Assembly: GCA_959347345.1 (NCBI GenBank)
Contig: OY365738.1
Coordinates: forward strand, 744,001 to 808,000
Length of the DNA: 64,000 nt
Origin: an uncultured Amylibacter sp.
GTDB lineage: Bacteria; Pseudomonadota; Alphaproteobacteria; Rhodobacterales; Rhodobacteraceae
Reading direction: 5' to 3'
Part shown: positions 1 to 7,313 of the stretch, in pieces
How the letters are laid out: every line of letters begins with the position of its first letter
How positions within the stretch are numbered: the stretch's first letter is position 1
Notes under the pieces: model-generated
What the model saw: only the letters and a program-made list of their open reading frames with translations
What the model was told of the DNA's origin: nothing
The model's database searches: none
Position numbers and translations under genes: made by a program

Positions 1-17
1 AATAAAGGAATGGAACG

Positions 18-317
18 ATGAAAACTAAAATTACAGCAACTTTAATTGTATGCGGTGCCTTATTGGCATCTGCTAGCTCTGCATCAGCAATGGAATTGGC
101 TGGCTGGCAGTGGTGGACGGCGGAAGGCTGGCAGTGGCAGGGTGTCTCGGTAGATACAGAAACCATGCCTCTATCTACCAGCGAACCATCTAGCACTGCG
201 TTGGCTTCTACTGAATTCGGCGGGTGTCTGCTGAATGACGAACCTATTGATATTGAAACGCTGGTGGATTGTCGCTCTGACGCATGTCTGGGGCGCAAAT
301 TCTACTACGGTTTGTAA
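18..317 (+). CDS. Small secreted Cys-containing protein, array member 1
   Basis: A 99-residue protein of unknown function. The first 24 residues form a Sec signal peptide (MKT, hydrophobic core, ASA cleavage site). The mature part is short and Trp-rich (WQWW, WQWQ). It ends in the domain shared by the array: STEFGGC, LLND, then VDCRSDAC and a Tyr-rich tail GRKFYYGL. The three cysteines are spaced C-x14-C-x4-C, so a disulfide is likely in the periplasm or outside the cell. The start is supported by AAAGGA ten bases upstream and by identity of the leader with the four downstream paralogs. The promoter lies outside the window, so the array may extend leftward. I do not recognise the family. A peptide toxin, adhesin or matrix component is possible but unsupported. 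Confidence 0.8.
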   Translation: MKTKITATLIVCGALLASASSASAMELAGWQWWTAEGWQWQGVSVDTETMPLSTSEPSSTALASTEFGGCLLNDEPIDIETLVDCRSDACLGRKFYYGL

Positions 318-354
318 TCGTGCGGCTGGGTAGATAAACCTATATAAAAATAAT

Positions 355-385
355 GGCGAGTGGTCTTTGACCCCTCGCCTTTTTT
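355..385 (+). terminator. Intrinsic terminator of array gene 1
   Basis: The stem GGCGAG-t-GGTC pairs with GACC-c-CTCGCC around a TTT loop and is followed by a run of T. The same hairpin follows all five array genes nearly unchanged, so each gene is terminated individually. Confidence 0.9.
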
Positions 386-405
386 ATGTCAAGCGGTTGG
401 CGGAG

Positions 406-435
406 GTGATTCGCAGTGATTCGCGGTGATTCGCA
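406..435 (+). repeat. Three tandem decamers GTGATTCGC(A/G)
   Basis: Three exact 10-base units (GTGATTCGCA, GTGATTCGCG, GTGATTCGCA) lie between the terminator of gene 1 and the promoter of gene 2. A period of 10 places each unit on the same helix face, as in a cooperative binding site. The same block recurs at 1178-1207 and 1827-1856. Confidence 0.75.
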
Positions 436-481
436 GTTTTTTTGTAGTTTTTCGTAAATTTTCGTAAAATTACCAATAATT

Positions 482-554
482 ATCACATTTATCTAACTTT
501 TTTGTGATTTTTTGATATAAATCACTTGAAATCCCCCCAGAATTAGCGTACAAA
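482..554 (+). promoter_or_regulatory. Promoter and conserved inverted repeat of array gene 2
   Basis: A -35 box TTGAAA (526-531) and a -10 box TACAAA (549-554) are separated by 17 bases. Upstream, ATCACA (482-487) and TGTGAT (503-508) form an inverted repeat conserved before genes 2, 3 and 4, which makes it a candidate operator. The 5' leader contains GGGTAATAAA and GGGCGATAAAGCCC-like segments before the ribosome binding site AAAGGA. Confidence 0.7.
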
Positions 555-629
555 TACATTATGGGTAATAAAACCCGTGCATCATTTGGGCGATAAAGCC
601 CATCCATCAAAACGAAAAGGAATGGAACA

Positions 630-1049
630 ATGAAAACTCAAATAACAACAATCTTAATCGTATGCGGTGCCTTGTTGGCATCTGCTACATCTGCATCAGC
701 TCTTTCTGGCGTAAGCGGTGGATGGCACTGCTGGTTTACCGTCAGCGAAAAAACTTGTTACTGGCCTCATGGTGGGGAACCATACTACAACCTCGATGGC
801 ACACGCAACGTAAAAGCGGACACAGTTATCAATGAAACAGAAGTGGCAGAAATAGACACATCTGGGTTCGTTGGAAACAGTACAGCGGCAGTATCTGAAA
901 CTGAACTACATACCACGGAGTTGGCTTCTACTGAATTCGGAGAATGTCTAGTTGATGATGCTCCAATTGATTTGGAGAAGTTAACAGGCTGCAGAAGTGA
1001 TGCTTGTACCCCTAACCCGTATTTTAACTACTTTAAATACTACAGGTAA
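630..1049 (+). CDS. Small secreted Cys-containing protein, array member 2 (altered C-terminus)
   Basis: A 139-residue paralog of the neighbouring genes. It has the same 24-residue signal peptide and an AAAGGA site before ATG. The mature region is variable and contains additional cysteines (CWF, KTCYW). The shared domain ASTEFGEC and CRSDAC follows. The usual tail GRKFYYG is replaced by TPNPYFNYFKYYR. The original tail codons are still present just downstream of the stop, at about 1057-1089, out of use. This is best explained by an insertion of about 52 bases that carried a new stop. The new end is still rich in Tyr and Phe. Function is unknown. Confidence 0.8.
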   Translation: MKTQITTILIVCGALLASATSASALSGVSGGWHCWFTVSEKTCYWPHGGEPYYNLDGTRNVKADTVINETEVAEIDTSGFVGNSTAAVSETELHTTELASTEFGECLVDDAPIDLEKLTGCRSDACTPNPYFNYFKYYR

Positions 1050-1124
1050 AAACAATTGTTTGGGACGCAAATTCTACTACGGTTTGTAATCGCGCGGGTG
1101 GCCGCAAAACCTGATAAAAATAAT

Positions 1125-1157
1125 GGCGAGAGGTCTTTGACCCCTCGCCTTTTTTTA
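1125..1157 (+). terminator. Intrinsic terminator of array gene 2
   Basis: Same GGCGAG-a-GGTC / GACC-c-CTCGCC hairpin followed by seven T. It also ends the vestigial tail region left behind by the insertion. Confidence 0.9.
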
Positions 1158-1177
1158 TGTCAAGCGGTTGGGCGGAG

Positions 1178-1207
1178 GTGATTCGCAGTGATTCGCAGTG
1201 ATTCGCG
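1178..1207 (+). repeat. Three tandem decamers GTGATTCGC(A/G), second block
   Basis: Units at 1178-1187, 1188-1197 and 1198-1207, in the same position between terminator and promoter as the first block. The order of A- and G-ending units differs, so the block is not simply an unchanged copy. Confidence 0.75.
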
Positions 1208-1296
1208 GTTTTTTATGGTTTTGTGCAAAATTACCAATAATTACCAGTAATCCTCACATTTATCTAACTTTTTTGTGATTTTATGACATAAATTGC

Positions 1297-1325
1297 TTGA
1301 AACCCGATGAAAATTAGCGTACATA
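1297..1325 (+). promoter_or_regulatory. Promoter of array gene 3
   Basis: TTGAAA (1297-1302), a 17-base spacer and TACATA (1320-1325). A TCACA / TGTGA inverted repeat lies upstream, as before gene 2. Confidence 0.7.
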
Positions 1326-1375
1326 TACATTATGGGTAATAAAGCCCATCCATCAAAACAAAAAGGAATGGAACA

Positions 1376-1735
1376 ATGAAAACTCAAATCACAGCAATCT
1401 TAATCGCATGCGGTGCCTTATTGGCATCTGCTAGCACTGCCAATGCAGCATTCCATGGGGAACAGGCATGTCTATTCTCTTGGACTCCTAAAGCAAACAT
1501 TTGCTTTGCCCCCCCCAGTAGTAGACGGGCAGACGCAGAAATAGACACCTCAGAATTTGTGCAATTCGAGACAGCGGTGATACTACCTGAACCATCTACC
1601 ACTGAGTTAGCTTCCACAGAATTCGGCGGGTGTCTGCTGAATGACGCGCCTGTTGTTATTGAAACGCTGGTGGATTGTCGCTCTGACGCATGTGTCGGGC
1701 GCAAAGATTACTACGGCACGGTCAGTAATCAATAG
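1376..1735 (+). CDS. Small secreted Cys-containing protein, array member 3
   Basis: A 119-residue paralog with the common signal peptide (cleavage near ANA, residue 24). Its short variable middle contains two extra cysteines (QACLF, NICF). The segment AEIDTSEFVQFETA is shared in part with members 2 and 5. The C-terminal domain ASTEFGGCLLND, VDCRSDAC and GRKDYYG is intact. The ATG is preceded by AAAAGGA. Function is unknown. The conserved C-terminal domain with a variable middle suggests a common scaffold, attachment or export element carrying diversified mature regions. Confidence 0.8.
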   Translation: MKTQITAILIACGALLASASTANAAFHGEQACLFSWTPKANICFAPPSSRRADAEIDTSEFVQFETAVILPEPSTTELASTEFGGCLLNDAPVVIETLVDCRSDACVGRKDYYGTVSNQ

Positions 1736-1772
1736 ATAAACCTATCGGCAGATAAATCTGTATAAAAATAAT

Positions 1773-1804
1773 GGCGAGTGGTCTTTGACCCCTCGCCTTT
1801 TTTT
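1773..1804 (+). terminator. Intrinsic terminator of array gene 3
   Basis: Same hairpin (GGCGAG-t-GGTC / GACC-c-CTCGCC) followed by seven T. Confidence 0.9.
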
Positions 1805-1826
1805 ATGTCAAGCGGGGGAGGCGGAA

Positions 1827-1856
1827 GTGATTCGCGGTGATTCGCAGTGATTCGCA
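1827..1856 (+). repeat. Three tandem decamers GTGATTCGC(A/G), third block
   Basis: Units at 1827-1836, 1837-1846 and 1847-1856 upstream of gene 4. No such block precedes gene 5, whose upstream region is shorter. Confidence 0.75.
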
Positions 1857-1946
1857 GTTTTTTTGTAATTTTTCGCAAATTTCCGTAAAATTACCAATAA
1901 TTATCACATTTATCTAACTTTTTTGTGATTTTATGTCATAAATCGC

Positions 1947-1975
1947 TTGAAATCCCCCCAGAATTAGCGTAAATA
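1947..1975 (+). promoter_or_regulatory. Promoter of array gene 4
   Basis: TTGAAA (1947-1952), a 17-base spacer and TAAATA (1970-1975), with the TCACA / TGTGA inverted repeat upstream. Confidence 0.65.
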
Positions 1976-2049
1976 TACATTATGGGTAATAAAGCCCGTG
2001 CATCATTTGGGCGATAAAGCCCATCCATCAAAAGAAAAGGAATGGAACA

Positions 2050-2829
2050 ATGAAAACTCAAATCACAACAATCTTAATCGTATGCGGTGCCTTATTGGCA
2101 TCTGCTACAACTGCATCAGCAATGTCTCCTAAACCAGGCCAAGCGTGCATCTTAGGCATTTGCTGGGATAAACCTAACAAATGGAAACCTAACTATGGTG
2201 GTCGTGCAGACGCAGACACTGGAACTCTAGAAGCTGAAACAGAAGTGGCAGAAATAGACACTGGAACTCTAGAAGCTGAAACAGATGTGGCTATGTGGAC
2301 ACCTACCTATGAACTCAAAGCCTGGTACTGCATGAAAGGTTCTATGGGCAAACAGATGCAGCATAAAGACTCTACCTGTATTGGCGGAACTCCTAGACCA
2401 GTTTATGGTAGAAGAGGAGATGCAGGTGAATACACAGGTGCAAACGATGTTGTAGTCGCAGGTGAATATACTGGTGATGCTAACCTAGAAGTCGCTATGA
2501 TGACTCAGGACATGGTCGATTCTTGGAGAAGCACATTAGAGCGTCATTATGATTACTCTGCTGTCGATCTAGATGAAAATTATGCAACACAGCTTGCGTT
2601 CAGAGGGAGAGGTTCTACATGCTCACTGAATCCTTATGGAAGACGTAGCTCCTATTGCAATGATTCTGAAGTAGAGGCACCTGTGGAACAGATTATCGCT
2701 TCTACTGAATTCGGCAACTGTTTGCTTGATGACAAGCCTATTGATATTGAACAGCTGGTGGATTGTCGCTCAGACGCATGTTTGGGGCGCAAATTCTACT
2801 ACGGGTCATTCGGCAAGGTCGGTAGATAA
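2050..2829 (+). CDS. Large secreted Cys-containing protein, array member 4
   Basis: At 259 residues this is the longest array member. It shares the signal peptide (ASA at residues 22-24) and the C-terminal domain (ASTEFGNCLLDD, VDCRSDAC, GRKFYYG). The middle is expanded. A 42-base direct repeat at 2215-2256 and 2257-2298 encodes two copies of DTGTLEAETxVA, and GEYTG occurs twice. Several cysteines form additional short loops. The expansion looks like internal duplication plus unrelated sequence grafted between the constant ends. Function is unknown. Confidence 0.8.
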   Translation: MKTQITTILIVCGALLASATTASAMSPKPGQACILGICWDKPNKWKPNYGGRADADTGTLEAETEVAEIDTGTLEAETDVAMWTPTYELKAWYCMKGSMGKQMQHKDSTCIGGTPRPVYGRRGDAGEYTGANDVVVAGEYTGDANLEVAMMTQDMVDSWRSTLERHYDYSAVDLDENYATQLAFRGRGSTCSLNPYGRRSSYCNDSEVEAPVEQIIASTEFGNCLLDDKPIDIEQLVDCRSDACLGRKFYYGSFGKVGR

Positions 2830-2866
2830 ACCTATCGGTAGATAAACCTACCTATATAAAAATAAT

Positions 2867-2899
2867 GGCGAGAGGTCTTTTGACCCCTCGCCTTTTTTT
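2867..2899 (+). terminator. Intrinsic terminator of array gene 4
   Basis: Same hairpin with a loop one base longer (TTTT) and a run of seven T. Confidence 0.9.
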
Positions 2900-2953
2900 A
2901 TGGGTTTGTGCAAATTTATCTAACTTTTGTATGATTTTTTTGAAATTAATCGC

Positions 2954-2981
2954 TTGAAATCCACTTAAGGTGGCGTACATT
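2954..2981 (+). promoter_or_regulatory. Promoter of array gene 5
   Basis: TTGAAA (2954-2959), a 16-base spacer and TACATT (2976-2981). The upstream inverted repeat and decamer block seen for genes 2-4 are degenerate or absent, so gene 5 may be regulated differently. Confidence 0.6.
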
Positions 2982-3039
2982 TTAATCACGGACGTAAAAC
3001 CCCATCAATCAAATTATCCATCAAAAAAGGAATGGCACA

Positions 3040-3411
3040 ATGAAAACTCAAATCACAGCAATCTTAATCGTATGCGGTGCCTTATTGGCATCTGCTAGCT
3101 CTGCATCCGCTTTTACCCGAGGCGATAACCGAGGCGGGTTGTGCTTCTTTACCCATTGCTGGTCGCAGGGAAATGGCTCGCAAACGTGGGCAGCAGCAGA
3201 ACTAGACACTACAGACTTTGTGCAATTCGATACAGCAGCGGCAGTACCTGAAATTGCGCTCACAGATGAGCCGCCAGTTTTGCCATCCTCAGAATTCGGC
3301 GGGTGTCTGCTGAATGATGCGCCTGTTGATAGTGAACAGCTGGCGGATTGTCACTCAGCCGCATGTTTAGGGCGCAAAGACTACTACAGCTCATTAGGCG
3401 CGGTTCAGTAA
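3040..3411 (+). CDS. Small secreted Cys-containing protein, array member 5
   Basis: A 123-residue paralog with a 24-residue signal peptide, a middle region containing CFFTHCW, the shared TTDFVQFDTAA segment, and a divergent C-terminal domain (SSEFGGCLLND, ADCHSAAC, GRKDYYSS). It is the last member of the array. The next gene is an unrelated transporter with its own start. The ribosome binding site AAAAAGGA is conserved. Function is unknown. Confidence 0.8.
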   Translation: MKTQITAILIVCGALLASASSASAFTRGDNRGGLCFFTHCWSQGNGSQTWAAAELDTTDFVQFDTAAAVPEIALTDEPPVLPSSEFGGCLLNDAPVDSEQLADCHSAACLGRKDYYSSLGAVQ

Positions 3412-3423
3412 ATAAAAAATAAT

Positions 3424-3454
3424 GGCGAGAGGTCTTTGACCCCTCGCCTTTTTT
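3424..3454 (+). terminator. Intrinsic terminator of array gene 5
   Basis: Same GGCGAG-a-GGTC / GACC-c-CTCGCC hairpin followed by six T. It isolates the array from the downstream transporter gene. Confidence 0.9.
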
Positions 3455-3515
3455 ATGGCAAGTTTTATGGCAAGCGGGGGTCGCTTTTCTGGCAAAATTA
3501 TCCTATACTTACCCT

Positions 3516-4445
3516 ATGAATAATACCCCCCAAACGCCCGCCATCCGCCCCATCCTGTTCCACCTGATAAATTGGGGATGCATATTGATGCTGGGCGTGT
3601 TCTGGGGCGGAGCCTTTATGGCGGCCAAATTCGCGCTGGAGGATTTCGGCCCATTAACAGTCGCCTCCTTGCGGATTATCATCGGCGCGGCAACCCTGTT
3701 ACCAATGGCTATCTTATGGAACGGCGGATTGCCGTCCTTCACCGCGCCGAAAGGGGCGCGAATATGGCTGCATTGCTTAGGTTTGGGGATTTTTTCAAAC
3801 CTAATCCCGTTTTCATTGCTAAACTGGGGGCAGTTACACGTGAGTTCGGGCTTCGCGGGCATGACCATGGCAACCATTCCGTTAATGTTATTGCCTTTGG
3901 CGCATTTTTTCATCCCGTCAGAGCGGATGACTCGGCGCAAAATGATAGGCTTTGGTCTTGGATTTATCGGCGTTGCGATTTTGCTGGGACCGAACGCTAT
4001 GTCGGCGCAGAGCACTGACCCACTGGAACCTTTCGCCCGCGTAGTCTGTATTATCGCCGCCTCCAGCTATGCCTGCGGGATACTGATAACGCGGTTCGCG
4101 CCAAAGGTCGCGCCCCTGCCGTACAGCGCGGCGGGGATGATGTTGGGCGCGTTCATCAGCCTGCCCGTGATGTTAATGATAGAGGGCGTGCCAAGCTGGC
4201 CGAGCCTGTTTGGATTGCTGGGAGTGTTGGCTTTGGGCGTGCTGGCAACGGGGCTAGCAATGGCGTTGGTCGTGCTGGTCGTCAATCGCGCGGGGGTTAC
4301 GTTTTTCACTTTGGTTAATTATCAGGTGCCGATTTGGGCGGTGATTTTCGGGGTTATCGTGTTTGATGAGATTTTACCGCCCCAGTTTATTGCCGCATTG
4401 GCGTTAATTCTGGTTGGACTGGCGGTTAGCCAATGGCGGCGGTAG
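3516..4445 (+). CDS. EamA/DMT-family membrane transporter
   Basis: A 309-residue integral membrane protein with about ten hydrophobic segments in two EamA halves. The first half starts with GVFWGGAFMAAKFAL and the second ends near LALILVGLAVSQWRR. The family (drug/metabolite transporter superfamily, RhaT/YdcZ-like) exports or imports small metabolites across the inner membrane, but substrate cannot be read from sequence. Length is typical of the family. The stop codon TAG runs directly into a heptamer repeat (TAGTTGT TAGTTGT...). Shadow open frames on the other strand are not credible. Confidence 0.9.
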   Translation: MNNTPQTPAIRPILFHLINWGCILMLGVFWGGAFMAAKFALEDFGPLTVASLRIIIGAATLLPMAILWNGGLPSFTAPKGARIWLHCLGLGIFSNLIPFSLLNWGQLHVSSGFAGMTMATIPLMLLPLAHFFIPSERMTRRKMIGFGLGFIGVAILLGPNAMSAQSTDPLEPFARVVCIIAASSYACGILITRFAPKVAPLPYSAAGMMLGAFISLPVMLMIEGVPSWPSLFGLLGVLALGVLATGLAMALVVLVVNRAGVTFFTLVNYQVPIWAVIFGVIVFDEILPPQFIAALALILVGLAVSQWRR

Positions 4446-4490
4446 TTGTTAGTTGTTAGTTATTAGTTATTAGTGATTGGTTATTAGAGG
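4443..4490 (+). repeat. Heptamer tract at the 3' end of the EamA gene
   Basis: Degenerate 7-base units of TTAGTTG, TTAGTTA and TTAGTGA type begin at the stop codon of the transporter gene. This is one of about a dozen such tracts in the window. Confidence 0.8.
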
Positions 4491-4795
4491 TTAAGGGCAG
4501 AGGTTTTTTGTTGCGCCCTCACTTGGGGGCAAGCCCCCTTCGTTCGGGCTTCCCACCCGCCCACCCCTCCTGCGGAGAGCTGGACGGGCGGGTTTTTATG
4601 GCTAAAGCCTGCCCTAACATCTAGGCAAAGCCTAAATAAATTTAGAAATTGCCTATCACCAATTCCAAGTATTCTTTGCAAATAATCCAATCTATAATCT
4701 TGTTATTCCAGATAGTAAATTTATGATAATCTTATCGTCTTGAAACCAAAGGGCTTTTGGCATGCCCTCACACCGTGAGGGCTACGCACAAAAGA
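4491..4795 (-). repeat. Composite dispersed repeat A, copy 1
   Basis: A non-coding element of about 300 bases also found at 27708, 36178 and 46683 on the other strand. Reading on the minus strand it has a hairpin tip (GCCCTCAC-acc-GTGAGGGC at 4764-4782), an AT-rich segment containing CAAAGAATACTTGG, then a GC-rich end with the palindrome GGGGGCTTGCCCCC. The tip sequence differs from other copies but stays base-paired, which points to selection on structure. A 68-codon open frame inside it is not a gene. Confidence 0.8.
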
Positions 4796-4800
4796 CCCCG

Positions 4801-4845
4801 CTGGTCGGCACTCGCGTAAGCGATGACGAAGACCCGCAGGGCATC
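4801..4845 (+). repeat. Dispersed hairpin repeat B, copy 1
   Basis: CTGGTCGGCA, a small hairpin (TCGC-gtaa-GCGA), GATGACGAAGAC and then CCCGCAGGGCATC. Other copies are at 15381, 53831, 57356 (minus) and 57897, with different but still paired hairpin stems. Confidence 0.75.
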
Positions 4846-4860
4846 ACTACCCCCTAATCA

Positions 4861-6204
4861 CTAATCACTAATCGTTAAAGAAGAGGCAACCTCCCCCACA
4901 ACCCGCTCTAACAAAGCCGCATCATCGCTTTCACCCATAACCCGCAGCACAGGCTCCGTGCCAGACGCACGCACCAGCAACCGCCCGCCCTGCCCTAATG
5001 CCGCCTCACCCGCCTTGATAGCGTCCTTAACAGCAGGGGTTTGCAACGGGCTCTGCCCCCGCGTATAACGGACATTTTTCAAAACCTGAGGCATCGGCGC
5101 AAACACCCGCAATACATCGGAGGCACGCGCCCCGCCCTGCACCAACACCGCCAAAAACTGCAAAGCCGCGATTAAACCATCGCCCGTAGTCGCATAATCG
5201 GTCATGACGATATGCCCAGATTGCTCGCCACCCAGATTAAATCCGCCATCACGCATCGCCCCCACGACATAGCGATCGCCCACATCGGTACGCAAAACGG
5301 TAATCCCTTGCTCGGTCAAATACCGCTCCATCCCCATATTTGACATAACGGTGGAAACCAGTGTATTATGGGTTAAACGCCCCTCCCGCGCCCAATGGCT
5401 GGCAATCAGAGCCATCAGTTGATCGCCATCCGCCACACACCCCTTTTCATCAATTAATATCAGCCTGTCCGCGTCTCCATCAAAGCAAATGCCAATATCC
5501 GCGCCGTGTTCCAAAACCGCCGCGATAGCGTTGAAGGGGTCGGTCGAACCGCAGGATTCGTTGATATTCGCGCCGTTGGGGGTGCAACCGACGGTGGTTA
5601 TGACCTCCGCCCCCATCTCCCACAATACCGTGGGCGCCGCCTTATACGCCGCGCCATTGGCGCAATCAACGACGACTTTTAACCCGTCCAGCTTGCGCCT
5701 GCTGGCGAAAGTGGTCTTGGCAAATTCCATATACCGCCCAAGCGCGTCGTCAATCCGTTTGGCTTTGCCGATATATTGCGGCTGGCAGAGGTCTATTTTA
5801 CCGTCAATCAGAGCCTCTATTTCGGTCTCGGCCTGGTCGGATAGTTTGAACCCGTCGCGGTCAAAGAACTTTATTCCATTGTCAAAATGATGGTTGTGGG
5901 AGGCGGAAATCATCACCCCCACATCCGCGCGCATAGACCGCGTCAGCATCCCAACCGCCGGCGTAGGCACTGGTCCAAGGGGAAAAACATTCATCCCAGT
6001 CGACATAAACCCCGCCATCAGCGCGTTTTCTATCATATAGCTGGATTGGCGCGTGTCTTTGCCGATGACTACGCGGTGTTCCTTTTTGTCCTTGCGGAAA
6101 TAACGGCCGACCGCCGCGCCTAATTTTAACGCCATATCCGCCGTCATAGGGTGGGTGTTCGCAGTGCCGCGCACGCCGTCCGTGCCGAAATAAGTGCGTT
6201 TCAT
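4861..6204 (-). CDS. glmM: Phosphoglucosamine mutase
   Basis: Converts glucosamine-6-phosphate to glucosamine-1-phosphate in the cytoplasm, feeding UDP-GlcNAc for peptidoglycan and lipopolysaccharide. The 447 residues contain all family landmarks: YFGTDGVRG at the N-terminus, the phosphoserine loop ISASHNHHFDNGIKF, the metal loop FDGDADRLILID, the sugar loop GGEQSGHIV and the phosphate site RASGTEPVLRVM. The start at MKRTYFGTDG is chosen over an upstream in-frame ATG at 6276 because AGAGG precedes it and family proteins begin there. It follows folP by 82 bases that contain heptamer repeats. The last residues (TISD) and the stop codon are encoded by a heptamer tract. Confidence 0.96.
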   Translation of the reverse strand: MKRTYFGTDGVRGTANTHPMTADMALKLGAAVGRYFRKDKKEHRVVIGKDTRQSSYMIENALMAGFMSTGMNVFPLGPVPTPAVGMLTRSMRADVGVMISASHNHHFDNGIKFFDRDGFKLSDQAETEIEALIDGKIDLCQPQYIGKAKRIDDALGRYMEFAKTTFASRRKLDGLKVVVDCANGAAYKAAPTVLWEMGAEVITTVGCTPNGANINESCGSTDPFNAIAAVLEHGADIGICFDGDADRLILIDEKGCVADGDQLMALIASHWAREGRLTHNTLVSTVMSNMGMERYLTEQGITVLRTDVGDRYVVGAMRDGGFNLGGEQSGHIVMTDYATTGDGLIAALQFLAVLVQGGARASDVLRVFAPMPQVLKNVRYTRGQSPLQTPAVKDAIKAGEAALGQGGRLLVRASGTEPVLRVMGESDDAALLERVVGEVASSLTISD

Positions 6205-6265
6205 TGGGGTGCCTCTTGTGGGTTTGGGTTTGGGGGAGTTTAGCGGGGTTTTTATGAATTGTAAA

Positions 6266-6306
6266 TGGGGAATCACTAATCACTAATCACTCACCACTAA
6301 TCACTA
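6266..6306 (-). repeat. Heptamer tract between folP and glmM
   Basis: Units of TTAGTGA type. Read on the minus strand, the tract encodes the last residues of FolP (VISGE) and its TGA stop, and continues into the folP-glmM gap. Confidence 0.8.
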
Positions 6307-7300
6307 ATCTCTCCCACAAATCAAACGCCTGCCGATGCTCCGCCACATCGTGGCACCTGATAATCTGCACCCCCTGTGCCAAGGCATCCTGCGCCACGGC
6401 TACCGACCCGAAAACCCGTCCCGCAGGCGACTCCACGCCAGAAACCACCCCAATCATCCGCTTACGCGACACGCCCAGCATCACGCCACACCCCAGCCCG
6501 TGAAACACCGCCATCCCTCGCAATAACGCCAGATTATGCGCCAGAGTCTTGCCAAACCCCACGCCCACATCCACGATAATCTGCCCACGCGTCAGCCCGG
6601 CATCCAAGCACACCTGCACCCGCGCTGCCAAATAATCATAAACATCCAGCACCACATCATCATAACGCGGGTCATCCTGCATAGTCTGCGGGTCGCCCAT
6701 ACTATGCATCAAACACACGCTCGGCGAACAGTCCCGCACAAAATCCATACTTTGCGCATCAAAGCTTAACGCCGAAACATCGTTAAAAATCACCGCACCT
6801 GCGTCAAACGCCGCCCGCGCGATGCTCGCCTTGCGGGTATCAATGGAAATCAGAGCGTGGCTTTTCACCAGCTTTAACCCAGCAATAACGGCTATCGTAC
6901 GGGCGGTTTCAACCTCTGGCGAAATGGCGACAGCCCCAGGGCGGGTCGATTCCCCGCCGATATCGATAATATCCGCCCCCTGTTTTGCCAAGGTCAGGGC
7001 GCGGGCTATCGCACCGACTCGGTCATTATGCAACCCGCCGTCAGAAAAGCTATCAGGGGTCACGTTCAAAACCCCCATAATACGCGGTTTATCCAACGTC
7101 AAACCCATCAGAGGCGCACGGGGGGCGGTCAATCGCGCCAGACTATCGGGCGGAATATCGCCCGCCTGTATCAACCGCGGGGGGTTTTTGCGCGATAGGG
7201 CTTCGCAGGTATTAAACCAGAGTTTCCCGCCCGCGAGTGGCTGGGCATCGGGCGGTTGGTGCGCGTCTGTTTGGACAATCGGGCGGTAATAGGTTTGCAT
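6287..7300 (-). CDS. folP: Dihydropteroate synthase
   Basis: Condenses 6-hydroxymethyl-dihydropterin pyrophosphate with p-aminobenzoate to give dihydropteroate in folate synthesis; the target of sulfonamides. Motifs in order: GVLNVTPDSFSDGG, DIIDIGGESTRPGA, SIDTRKA, FNDVSAL, CLMHSMGDPQTM, DVGVGFGKT and GVSRKRM. An N-terminal extension of about 70 residues precedes the TIM barrel. The gene lies 13 bases after folB and upstream of glmM, an order familiar from Rhodobacterales. The C-terminus has been overwritten by heptamer repeat sequence. Confidence 0.95.
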   Translation of the reverse strand: MQTYYRPIVQTDAHQPPDAQPLAGGKLWFNTCEALSRKNPPRLIQAGDIPPDSLARLTAPRAPLMGLTLDKPRIMGVLNVTPDSFSDGGLHNDRVGAIARALTLAKQGADIIDIGGESTRPGAVAISPEVETARTIAVIAGLKLVKSHALISIDTRKASIARAAFDAGAVIFNDVSALSFDAQSMDFVRDCSPSVCLMHSMGDPQTMQDDPRYDDVVLDVYDYLAARVQVCLDAGLTRGQIIVDVGVGFGKTLAHNLALLRGMAVFHGLGCGVMLGVSRKRMIGVVSGVESPAGRVFGSVAVAQDALAQGVQIIRCHDVAEHRQAFDLWERLVISGE

Positions 7301-7313
7301 TTAATCACCTATA

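Noticed and set aside
18..3411. RiPP or bacteriocin precursors with a double-Gly leader
   Set aside because: The N-terminus is a Sec signal peptide, there is no GG cleavage site, and no modification or ABC export gene is adjacent.
3572..4018. Second open frame inside the EamA gene
   Set aside because: A shadow of the real gene in another frame; its translation has no hydrophobic pattern or family motif.
4484..4690. 68-codon open frame on the minus strand
   Set aside because: It lies inside dispersed repeat A; other copies do not keep the frame and there is no ribosome site.
6205..6276. Longer GlmM start at 6276
   Set aside because: The extra 24 residues are Pro/Lys-rich and unlike the family; AGAGG precedes the ATG at 6204.
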